DNA of 32,466 nucleotides. Source: a virus. The notes below the pieces were generated by a model. That model did not search any database. It saw only the letters and a program-made list of their open reading frames with translations, and was not told the DNA's origin. Shown here one piece after another: positions 23,354-30,642 of the stretch. The translations under genes were made by a program, and so were the position numbers. Position 1 is the stretch's first letter, and every line of letters starts with the position of its first letter. The stretch is from positions 1-32,466 of IMG/VR virus record IMGVR_UViG_3300043640_000116. One strand, given 5' to 3'.

Positions 23354-24096
23354 AATACGGATTCAGCGGAGCAGAGATATTCTTCAGCGCTGATAAGGTG
23401 TTGAAGAAAATGCCCAAGGCAGCGGCGCAAGCCGAGCACATGAAAAAGCTGGGACTGCAAGTTAGCCCGCGTGTGTTGGAAGTGGCGGCGGATTACTATG
23501 TCATGGAGCGGTTGCTTGAACCAACACCCCGCGCACTTATAAGCCGGACGATGGTGAAGATAGTGCTGGATACGCTGGCAAAGAATGTGCATTGCTACCC
23601 TGCCATTATAACCATGCAGATTGCGAAGCTGGACTGGCGGCAAGAGCTGGCTACATTCCTGGCAACGAAAAGCCCTGCGATGAATCTGGTATTGTTTAAG
23701 CTGTACCCTAAGCTCGACCCGAACGCTTACTGCATGACGCACGGCGACTGCACCCTTGCTAACGTAATGGTGAGCGATGGAGGGCGCATACGGTTGATTG
23801 ATCCGTTGCCTCCTGGCGGTAAAATTCCCGGCCTCAAGGAAGTGGATTATGGCAAGCTGCTTCAATCCTGCCTTGGTTGGGAAGGCTTAATAAGTAAACA
23901 GTCCAGCCCTACCAGCGCCGAACTACTTACCGCCGAGCTGATGATAGGCTTACCATCACAGGACATGCAGAACAAAGCGTGGTTCTGGTGTGGTGTTCAC
24001 CTGCTCCGTATCTTGCCTTATGCAAGTGGTAAGCCGGAAGTGGAAGCGTGGTGCTGGCTTAAACTTAAGGAGTGCCTCAATGCAATTCGCATATGA
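23350..24096 (+). CDS. APH-fold small-molecule kinase, putative anomeric sugar kinase
   Basis: 248 residues from the ATG at 23350, chosen for the four-base ATGA overlap with the glycosyltransferase stop and AAGGA nine bases upstream; starts at 23341 and 23329 are also in frame. The aminoglycoside phosphotransferase signature is clear: HGDCTLANVM (H131, D133, N138) and IRLIDPL (D151), the catalytic loop and metal-binding Asp. The N-terminal lobe is short (KVLKKM could carry the ATP-binding Lys, with VMERLLEP as hinge). In AmgK-type enzymes this fold phosphorylates the anomeric hydroxyl of amino sugars. A nucleotidyltransferase two genes downstream suggests the product is a sugar 1-phosphate (inference). 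Confidence 0.78.
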   Translation: MKYGFSGAEIFFSADKVLKKMPKAAAQAEHMKKLGLQVSPRVLEVAADYYVMERLLEPTPRALISRTMVKIVLDTLAKNVHCYPAIITMQIAKLDWRQELATFLATKSPAMNLVLFKLYPKLDPNAYCMTHGDCTLANVMVSDGGRIRLIDPLPPGGKIPGLKEVDYGKLLQSCLGWEGLISKQSSPTSAELLTAELMIGLPSQDMQNKAWFWCGVHLLRILPYASGKPEVEAWCWLKLKECLNAIRI

Positions 24097-24538
24097 TCTT
24101 GACGGCACACTGTTAGACACAGAGGCAGCCGTCCGCAAAGCGTATGAGCTGGCTGGCTTAATACCACCACCGAACTTCTTCGGACGCCCTGTGAAGGAAT
24201 GGCTTAAGACAACGCCAGCTAACATTGAGCTGCATAAGCTGAAGAATAAGTTCTACATGGAAGAGACGTGGAAAATGGTGGAGCCTCTACCGGCGCTGGA
24301 AATATTCGACCGTTGCCGTGGTGTTATCCTCACTGGTGCAAGCCAAGCCGCCGCCCGTTTTCTATGCGAGAAGTTTCACATCAAGCATACTAAGCTGCTC
24401 ACTGGTCTTTCGGTGCAGAATAAAATTACATGGATGAACCAGGAAGAAGACGCTGGCATATACATGGACGACGACCTTACCGCAATTCAAGCCATAGCTA
24501 GGAACACACGATGGACGATCTTAACCGTATTCAAGTAA
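24080..24538 (+). CDS. HAD-superfamily phosphatase
   Basis: 152 residues from the ATG at 24080, which has AAGGAG at 24067-24072; it overlaps the kinase gene by 17 bases. HAD motif I is YDLDGTLLDT (nucleophile D6, acid D8), motif II is ILTGAS (T85), a Lys is at about 115 (QNKITW), and motif IV is IYMDDDLTA (D130-D132). The short helical cap (20-75) suits small substrates such as sugar phosphates or nucleotides. Placed between a kinase and a sugar nucleotidyltransferase, it may dephosphorylate a sugar-6-phosphate before anomeric phosphorylation (inference). Polynucleotide phosphatase activity is an alternative. Confidence 0.85.
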   Translation: MQFAYDLDGTLLDTEAAVRKAYELAGLIPPPNFFGRPVKEWLKTTPANIELHKLKNKFYMEETWKMVEPLPALEIFDRCRGVILTGASQAAARFLCEKFHIKHTKLLTGLSVQNKITWMNQEEDAGIYMDDDLTAIQAIARNTRWTILTVFK

Positions 24539-25254
24539 TAGTCCCCGCCGCTGGCCAGAGTCGCCGCTTCAAGGAGAAGGGTATTGATAAGCCTAAGCCG
24601 CTTATCAAGTTCTCATATAACAGCGGCACTCGTCAGACCATGTTGGAGCACAGCATTCGCGGTGTTGCCAACCGGCCTATCCATATAGGTTGCCGCCAGG
24701 AAGATTACGAAGACTTCAAAGGTGAGTTCGGTAACTTTGAAAACTTCCACATATACGGCCTGGACACCACACAGGGTCAGGCGCACACAGTACAGAACAT
24801 TTTATACCACGGCAATTTCAAATTAGATAAGCCCGTGCTGGTGGTCAACTGTGATCAAATGTTTCTCTACCCGCTTGATATGTTCGCCCGCCAGTGCGAA
24901 GACTTCGAAGCTGGTGTGCTGGTGTTTGATGGCCAAGAGAACAAAGCCTACAGCTATGTTGACAACTTTCCCATCTTCCAGCGAGCGGAGGAGAAGCAAC
25001 CTATCAGCCCTTGGGCGATTGCCGGTGCATTCTATTTCCGTAGCGTCGCGCTATTGGTACGCGCCCTCAAAGACCAAGAGGATACTTACATAGGTGGGTG
25101 GAGCGTTAAGAGCGGCGAACCGTACCTTAGCCACACATTCCAATTCGTGGATGGTGATAAGCTGGCGGTGCATATGCCCAAGGATAAACTGGTAGGATGG
25201 GGGACTCCGGAACAATTACTGTCGGATCCGCTGGTAACACAAATTAAATTCTAA
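24511..25254 (+). CDS. Sugar-1-phosphate nucleotidyltransferase
   Basis: 247 residues. The NTP_transferase signature is at the N-terminus: VIVPAAGQSRRF (9-20) then DKPKPLIKF (26-34), the loop binding the nucleoside triphosphate and the PKPL that contacts it. The second metal/uridine-side motif is VVNCDQMF (D115). YGLDTTQGQAHTVQN (about 83-97) contacts the base in relatives. It should form an NDP-sugar from NTP and a sugar 1-phosphate, similar in size to MurU or RmlA cores without a C-terminal acyltransferase. It overlaps the HAD gene by 28 bases and ends 18 bases before the next gene. Likely supplies the donor for the nearby glycosyltransferase. Confidence 0.87.
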   Translation: MDDLNRIQVIVPAAGQSRRFKEKGIDKPKPLIKFSYNSGTRQTMLEHSIRGVANRPIHIGCRQEDYEDFKGEFGNFENFHIYGLDTTQGQAHTVQNILYHGNFKLDKPVLVVNCDQMFLYPLDMFARQCEDFEAGVLVFDGQENKAYSYVDNFPIFQRAEEKQPISPWAIAGAFYFRSVALLVRALKDQEDTYIGGWSVKSGEPYLSHTFQFVDGDKLAVHMPKDKLVGWGTPEQLLSDPLVTQIKF

Positions 25255-25272
25255 TGTAACAAGGGGAGAGTT

Positions 25273-25845
25273 ATGAAATCAGAGAAGCTGACATCAGCAA
25301 TACGCTCACGTCTTCTGGAGGCGGTGCTGGACCATAGGTTCGCGCCGGAAGAGGAAGAGAACCTACTGGAGCAGCGTCGTATCGCTGTGGCAGTTTACGA
25401 GGAAGTGTTTCCTGTGGAAACACGCCGCAAGATGCTTGCCCTGCCCGCTGGCTGGCTGGCAACCATTGATTATGTCCATGCACAGTTCAGCGAGGACAGC
25501 GGCGACTATGAACACATGGCGCTCCCCACTGGTGACGGCCTTGAGTGGAGAGCACCCTACGACAAGCAACGCGGCTGCATGATTAAGTATGACGCCGACA
25601 GTGAAATGAGTAAGCGCTTTAAACTGTGGAAGGAACAGAAGCAGTCGCTTTACCTTGCCAGCAAGGAGCTTAAATTTAAGACCAAGTCGGTGCTTGATAG
25701 TTGCACCACTACCAACCGACTCATTAAAGTATGGCCGGAGATACAGCCATTCTTATTGAAGGCAATGCCGGAAACGAATGTGTTCCTGCCCGCGCCTATC
25801 ATAAACGATTTAACAACAGCCCTTAGACTGGAGGAAGCAGCATGA
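25273..25845 (+). CDS. Nmad5-like putative nucleotide-modification-associated protein
   Basis: 190 residues. MKSEKLTSAIRSRLLEAVLD at the start, an acidic/Gln-rich helix, RIAVAVYEEVFPVETRRKML, then LPAGWLATIDYVHAQF (about 56-71) and a C-terminal helix with SKELKFKTKSVLDSCTTTNR and KVWPEIQPFL. The order (helix, VYEEVFP, LPxGWL, beta-rich centre, SxxTTxxLxxxWPE) matches my memory of the Nmad5 family found in phage base-modification loci. Its biochemical role is not known. It has an AAGGGGAGAG SD (25261-25270) and overlaps the TS-like hydroxymethylase by four bases, supporting functional coupling. Confidence 0.6.
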   Translation: MKSEKLTSAIRSRLLEAVLDHRFAPEEEENLLEQRRIAVAVYEEVFPVETRRKMLALPAGWLATIDYVHAQFSEDSGDYEHMALPTGDGLEWRAPYDKQRGCMIKYDADSEMSKRFKLWKEQKQSLYLASKELKFKTKSVLDSCTTTNRLIKVWPEIQPFLLKAMPETNVFLPAPIINDLTTALRLEEAA

Positions 25846-26900
25846 GAACTATCAACGTAAGAAACGTCCACGAAGCACTACCCGAAGGAATGCGCCTCCT
25901 GGCAACACAAGGCTATAAGCGTGAGAGTCGTTACGGTGACGTAATGAAAATCGCCGGACCAGTTACCACCGTTTATCGTAACCCGATGGAGCGTGTAATC
26001 TTCTGGCCTGAACGCGATGCCAACCCATTCTTCCATCTCATGGAAAGCCTGTGGATGGTGCAAGGTCGCAACGACGTTAAGTTCGTAGCGCAATTTGCCA
26101 AGCGCATGGAAACATTCAGCGACGACGGCAAGACCTTTCATGGTGCGTATGGCCACAGGTGGCGCAACTGGTTCAAGCGTGACCAAGTGCTTGAGATTAT
26201 TGAAATTCTCAAAGCTAACAATGCCGACCGCCGTTGTGTGCTGCAAATGTGGGACGCTACCAAAGACCTTAACAAGCAGGGTAAAGATGTCCCGTGCAAC
26301 GTAGTGGCCTTCTTCACTATTGAAAATGGTGCGCTGAACATGGGTGTTATGAACCGCTCCAACGATATGATCTGGGGTGCGTATGGTGCTAACGCCGTAC
26401 ACTTCAGCGTCCTGTTAGAATTCATGGCGGCGGGCATTGGTGTTCCCGTGGGTGCTTACTGGCAGATGTCGTGGGACTACCATGCTTATCTCAACACGTT
26501 TGAGCCGCTGCTTGGCCTTATAGATAAGTCCGCCGACCCCTATCGCACGTTGCCTCGCAGCCCGTACGAAGCTGGAGAAACCATGATTACTAAAGTGGTG
26601 GACGAGCCTATTAAAATATGGCTGGAAGACCTTGAGATGTGGTTCCACGATCCCAACACTGTAGGGCTTCGCAGCAAGTTCTTCCGCCGTGTTGCCACAC
26701 CGTTGTTCCAGGCACATGCCGCCTATAAGCAAAAGGATTATGACGGTGCGAATGAAATCCTCGACCAGTGTTTAGCCGGTGACTGGAAGACCGCTTGTAA
26801 GCAGTGGTTCGAACGCCGCGCACAGGCACGGCTTGCCAAGCACCTTAAAGAGCTGGACGACGAAGCCGCTGGCGCGTCCACCGACAATGGAGGCGAGTGA
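25842..26900 (+). CDS. Thymidylate-synthase-family enzyme, putative dUMP hydroxymethyltransferase
   Basis: 352 residues. Nucleophile C152 in KDVPCNVVAFF; phosphate-binding R130-R131 in DRRCVLQMWD; RSNDMIWGAYGANAVHFSVL (172-191); and SWDYHAY near 210-216. The residue aligned with the uracil-reading Asn of thymidylate synthase is N184 in YGAN, whereas dCMP hydroxymethylases have Asp there, so dUMP is the likely substrate. The RSNDMIWGAYGANAVH version of the motif, rather than the usual TS RSCD-LG-PFNI, is what I associate with phage hydroxymethylases. The expected reaction is dUMP plus methylene-tetrahydrofolate plus water to 5-hydroxymethyl-dUMP. A true thymidylate synthase cannot be excluded. 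The C-terminal 50 residues are charged and extended. Confidence 0.78.
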   Translation: MRTINVRNVHEALPEGMRLLATQGYKRESRYGDVMKIAGPVTTVYRNPMERVIFWPERDANPFFHLMESLWMVQGRNDVKFVAQFAKRMETFSDDGKTFHGAYGHRWRNWFKRDQVLEIIEILKANNADRRCVLQMWDATKDLNKQGKDVPCNVVAFFTIENGALNMGVMNRSNDMIWGAYGANAVHFSVLLEFMAAGIGVPVGAYWQMSWDYHAYLNTFEPLLGLIDKSADPYRTLPRSPYEAGETMITKVVDEPIKIWLEDLEMWFHDPNTVGLRSKFFRRVATPLFQAHAAYKQKDYDGANEILDQCLAGDWKTACKQWFERRAQARLAKHLKELDDEAAGASTDNGGE

Positions 26901-27481
26901 TGGAAAACCCCATGGATGATGGTGGTGAAGCAAACGAACCACGAGTAACGGTAGTGGAACGGGTTCTGGCCGTGCGGGAGGGTGGACACGTGGAGCGATG
27001 CCACACCACTCCAAAGCATGGCGGCTACGACGTAGCGCAACACAGCTATGGAGCGCTTAGTCTGTTGCTGTTGCTGCACCCACGGCCTAGCAATACGCTT
27101 ATCAAAGCGATACTGTGGCATGACGTACCCGAACGCTGGACAGGAGATATTCCTAAACCGGCTAAATGGGCAAGCCCTGCCCTTAATGACGCGGAGAAGA
27201 TTTTGGAGGCGGAGCTGCTTGCACACCTTGGGCTTTTGGGCATTCTCACGGAAGATGACATGGCGTGGCTACATGCTGTCGACATGTTGGATTTCTGGAT
27301 ATGGACTCAAGAGCAAGCACACCTCGGCAACCGAAATGTGGAAGACCTGAAAACAAAAGTCGATGACTATTGGACGCTAGTTTACCACAAACTACCGGAG
27401 CCGGTGAAACAGTTTATCGCCGACTTCAAATTTAAGCGCCTACCAGATTGTGATCAACTATTAAACAGGAGTTTCGTATGA
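26900..27481 (+). CDS. YfbR-type HD-domain 5'-deoxynucleotidase
   Basis: 193 residues. The HD metal-site residues are visible: H48 (VAQHSYGA), H74-D75 (LWHDVPERW), E78 and D83, with a distal Asp near 128-131 (AVDMLDFW). The phrase HDVPERWTGDIPKPAKW matches the HDxxExxTGDxPxPxKY signature of YfbR-type 5'-deoxynucleotidases, which dephosphorylate deoxynucleoside monophosphates. In a phage replacing thymine such an enzyme could remove dTMP or balance dUMP (inference). It starts on the last base of the hydroxymethylase stop codon and overlaps the following gene by four bases, so three genes are translationally coupled. Confidence 0.85.
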   Translation: MENPMDDGGEANEPRVTVVERVLAVREGGHVERCHTTPKHGGYDVAQHSYGALSLLLLLHPRPSNTLIKAILWHDVPERWTGDIPKPAKWASPALNDAEKILEAELLAHLGLLGILTEDDMAWLHAVDMLDFWIWTQEQAHLGNRNVEDLKTKVDDYWTLVYHKLPEPVKQFIADFKFKRLPDCDQLLNRSFV

Positions 27482-28086
27482 CCGGAGTAACACAGAAGAT
27501 TAGCGATTTGCCCAAGGACCGCATTGATAGCGTACCCTTGAACGAAAAATACACTGGCATTAATAAGCCGGTGCAAAGCGCCGCACAAGAAGCACTCGTA
27601 ACCGTGGCCAGCCAAGACGTTGAAGGCTTGCTGGAAGCGGAACGCAATTACGGCGAGAGCTGGTGCAAGCGCGGCGGTGTAGGTGCATTTATGAACTGCA
27701 CCCGCAAATGGGATCGCCTGGAGCAGATGCTTAAGGCTGGCGGCGACTTTGACAAGTACGACATCTTCACCGCTATCGAAGTGGAAGTCAAAGCCGGTGG
27801 TGAAAAGGGTGAAGCAATCCTGGATGCTGTGCGTGATTTGCGCCGCTACCTGTTGCTCGTGGAAGCAAAGATGCTTGCTGTGCTGGGTGACTTACCCCTG
27901 CAACGCGACAACATTGCAGCCGCCAAAGTAAAGGGCAGCTTCCTCACCCGTATCAGCCAAGCCATTGCAGCGGGCGGCATCGTGCCGGAAGCAGCATTAG
28001 CAACCGACCAGACCCGCGCCGTGGATGAGCGGGTTGATAACACAGGCCAGGAAAATGTTCGTGGCTTTACCGGCAAGGATGAGTAG
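27478..28086 (+). CDS. Nmad1/DUF1599-like protein (putative nucleotide-modification-associated)
   Basis: 202 residues, mostly helical. The core at 55-81 (ERNYGESWCKRGGVGAFMNC, TRKWDRLEQ) and 116-126 (DAVRDLRRYLLL) resembles the DUF1599/Nmad1 pattern YGxSW...KxxRL...Dxx.Dl.NY, which has been compared with all-alpha NTP pyrophosphatases. Such a protein could hydrolyse or bind a (modified) dNTP. Acidic residues that could bind metal (E55, D79, D116, D120) are present, but activity is not shown. The C-terminal tail (about 165-202) looks disordered. Overlaps the HD gene by four bases (ATGA). Confidence 0.58.
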   Translation: MTGVTQKISDLPKDRIDSVPLNEKYTGINKPVQSAAQEALVTVASQDVEGLLEAERNYGESWCKRGGVGAFMNCTRKWDRLEQMLKAGGDFDKYDIFTAIEVEVKAGGEKGEAILDAVRDLRRYLLLVEAKMLAVLGDLPLQRDNIAAAKVKGSFLTRISQAIAAGGIVPEAALATDQTRAVDERVDNTGQENVRGFTGKDE

Positions 28087-28088
28087 CC

Positions 28089-28544
28089 ATGTTGATCTAC
28101 GATCCAGACTTGGTTCGTCTTGATAAGTTGTTTAAGCCAGCCAAGAACATAAAGCAGCACAGAGCTAACATAGCTGATGCGATTTATGAATTGTCTAAAC
28201 GTAAAGTAACAGTCAATTCCGACTGGCTTGGCTTTCATCAAATGTTTAAGGCGGTCGACGATAAGATCGTAGTGCTGGTGGTTCCATGGGCAGGGCATTT
28301 TAATTTCTGCATCAATGATAAAGACCGTGAGAAGATACTAAAGTATTATGGACCTGACCGGCTCAGAGTGCTCTTTGCCCGCTTTGAGCCGCAAGGGTTT
28401 ACTTTATTTTCTTATAAGGCTTGGGATCAGTTGCCTGAGGGTAGACCGATGAATAAAAATAAGAACTTCGGACCGTGTCAATTTATACGAGAAGAAGATT
28501 TACGACATGACCTAATGTATAATTCCGAACAGGTGTTCGGCTAG
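28089..28544 (+). CDS. Protein of unknown function
   Basis: 151 residues, no family recognised. Lys/Asp-rich, with a helical start (DLVRLDKLFKPAKNIKQHRA) and a conserved-looking hydrophobic centre (DDKIVVLVVPWAGHFNFCIN, about 57-76). The end is FGPCQFIREEDLRHDLMYNS. No membrane segment or signal peptide. Begins two bases after the Nmad1-like stop and appears to end this operon segment; a 47-base gap follows. Confidence 0.65.
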   Translation: MLIYDPDLVRLDKLFKPAKNIKQHRANIADAIYELSKRKVTVNSDWLGFHQMFKAVDDKIVVLVVPWAGHFNFCINDKDREKILKYYGPDRLRVLFARFEPQGFTLFSYKAWDQLPEGRPMNKNKNFGPCQFIREEDLRHDLMYNSEQVFG

Positions 28545-28591
28545 AAGAGTGAGCAATAGGGAAAGCACAATAACAAAATGAAAGCTACAAC

Positions 28592-30601
28592 ATGCAACTC
28601 CCTCTTCTTGGACCTGAAAGTAACTGGCGAGCGCCACGGTTAAGCGACCTACCTGACTGGTCGTCTGCCAAGCGTGTAGCCATAGACATTGAAACGTGTG
28701 ATCCGTTGCTACGCAAGCTCGGTCCGGGAACCCGACGTGGTGCATATATCGCTGGATATAGTGTAGCCATTGAGGACGGACCGAGCTTCTATGTACCGCT
28801 TAAGCACCTTGGCGGCGATAACGTGGAAGACCCTACGCTGGCGCTGGCATACTTGCGGGACATTGGTAAGAACTTCACTGGCGAGCTGGTGGGTATGAAC
28901 CTGAGCTACGACCTGGATTTCTTGCAGCATGTAGGCATCCACTTCCCACAAAACAAATTCATCCGCGACGTAATGTGCGCGGACAGCCTCATCGATGAAC
29001 TGCAAGATGGCTACAGCCTGGAGCGCATTGCCAACACCCACTTAGGCATCGGTAAGAACGAGGGCTTGCTGAGAGATGCCGCTGGTGCTTATGGTCTTGA
29101 CCCGAAGAAGGAGATGTGGAAACTGCCCGCCCGCTTCGTAGGGGAATACGCCACAAGCGACGCCGACTTACCGCTTAAGATTCTTCGCCGTCAGGAGAAG
29201 CTAATTGACGATCAAGACTTGTGGAATATATGGAACCTTGAAAGCAAGGTGTTACCCGTTCTCGTGAAGATGCGAGCGCGTGGTGTGCGCGTTGACCTTA
29301 ACAAGCTGGCAATCGTAGAGCGCTGGTCAGAGCAACAGGAAACCATCGCACTGCAACAGGTGTATGATGCAACCGGCGTACGAATCCGCGTTGGCGACGT
29401 ATGGAAGGCTGACGCCGTTGCGCCCGCCCTACATGCCATAGGCGTTCAAGTACCGCTTACGCCGAAGACGCGTAAGCCCTCCATTGATAAGCACCTCTTG
29501 GGCAGTATCCCTCACCCTGTCGCCCAAGCACTGGACCGCGCCCGCAAGGTGAACAAGGTGCGCTCCACATTCGTTAACAGCCTACACGAGCACATGATCG
29601 GCGACCGTATCCATTGTACCTTTAACCAGTTACGCGCCAGCCACGACGATGATGAGGAAGAGGGAACCAAGGGCGCGGCCTATGGTCGCTTAAGCTGTAG
29701 CGACCCGAACCTACAACAGCAACCGGCTAACGATCCTGAAATTGGACCGATGTGGCGCGACGTATATATACCCGACGAAGGCGGTGAGTTCTGCTCCATC
29801 GATTATAGCCAGCAAGAACCCCGCATGACGGTACATTATGCCGTTCTCACGAAGATGGGAATCGTAAATGTACGCACTGAGAACGGCTGGGTTAAAGTAG
29901 ATGCCGATGCCAGTGCATTAGCCGCCGCCGAAGCATACCGCAATGATCCAAGCACCGACAACCATCAGATGATGGCGGACATGGCTAACATTAAGCGCAA
30001 GCCCGCCAAGATTATTTTCTTAGGGCTTTGCTACGGAATGGGAGGCGCGAAGCTGTGCCGCAACCTTGGGCTTCCGACCATCATGGCTGTCAAGGATCCT
30101 ATCAGTAAGCAGTTGGTGGACGCCAGCACCCCGCACGGGATGGAACTGGTGGCAGCGGGCGGGCGCAAGTTTGAGGCAGCCGGTGTAGAAGGCCAGCGCT
30201 TGCTTGACACGTTCGATTTGAAAGTGCCGTTCGTACGCGCCTTAAGTAAGGCCGCTGAAAAGTTCGCCAGCAAGAAAGGCTATATCCGTACCCTTGAAGG
30301 ACGCAAGTGCCGTTTCCCCAAGGACGAATATGGGAATTTCGACTGGGTGTATAAAGCACTCAACCGCTTGATCCAGGGTAGCAGCGCGGATCAAACGAAG
30401 AAGGCCATTGTGGAACTGGATGCCGCTGGTTATCCGCTGCAACTGCAAGTCCACGATGAAATCTGCTCAACTGTAACCAGTCAGAAGCAAGCGCGGGAGA
30501 TGGCGGAGATCATGCTTAAGTGCAGCCCGTTACAAGTACCCAGCAAATGCGATATAGAAATGGGAGTGTCATGGGGACAAGCCAAAGGAATAACTTCATA
30601 A
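28592..30601 (+). CDS. polA: Family A DNA polymerase with 3'-5' exonuclease, Leu762 type
   Basis: 669 residues, no 5'-nuclease domain, as usual in phages. Exonuclease: ExoI AIDIET (D32, E34), ExoII GMNLSYDLDF, ExoIII YATSDADLPL. Polymerase: motif A SIDYSQQEPRM (D404), motif B KIIFLGLCYGMGG (K473, L477, Y481) and motif C QVHDEI (D622, E623). At the position equivalent to E. coli Phe762 there is Leu (L477). Leu762 polymerases are known from marine viruses and have been linked to slower or lysogenic lifestyles. This is the replicative polymerase of the phage and would have to accept any hydroxymethylated dUTP made by the nearby genes. The start has no strong SD, unlike its neighbours. Confidence 0.95.
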   Translation: MQLPLLGPESNWRAPRLSDLPDWSSAKRVAIDIETCDPLLRKLGPGTRRGAYIAGYSVAIEDGPSFYVPLKHLGGDNVEDPTLALAYLRDIGKNFTGELVGMNLSYDLDFLQHVGIHFPQNKFIRDVMCADSLIDELQDGYSLERIANTHLGIGKNEGLLRDAAGAYGLDPKKEMWKLPARFVGEYATSDADLPLKILRRQEKLIDDQDLWNIWNLESKVLPVLVKMRARGVRVDLNKLAIVERWSEQQETIALQQVYDATGVRIRVGDVWKADAVAPALHAIGVQVPLTPKTRKPSIDKHLLGSIPHPVAQALDRARKVNKVRSTFVNSLHEHMIGDRIHCTFNQLRASHDDDEEEGTKGAAYGRLSCSDPNLQQQPANDPEIGPMWRDVYIPDEGGEFCSIDYSQQEPRMTVHYAVLTKMGIVNVRTENGWVKVDADASALAAAEAYRNDPSTDNHQMMADMANIKRKPAKIIFLGLCYGMGGAKLCRNLGLPTIMAVKDPISKQLVDASTPHGMELVAAGGRKFEAAGVEGQRLLDTFDLKVPFVRALSKAAEKFASKKGYIRTLEGRKCRFPKDEYGNFDWVYKALNRLIQGSSADQTKKAIVELDAAGYPLQLQVHDEICSTVTSQKQAREMAEIMLKCSPLQVPSKCDIEMGVSWGQAKGITS

Positions 30602-30642
30602 GTCTAGCCGTAAATAATAAACCAAAACCCAGGAGACTGATT

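Noticed and set aside
1107-30098. Frequency of GGATCC sites (for example at 1107), considered as a sign of restriction-site avoidance or modification
   Set aside because: I counted about nine, close to the roughly eight expected by chance for this length. There is no avoidance; this neither supports nor excludes DNA modification.
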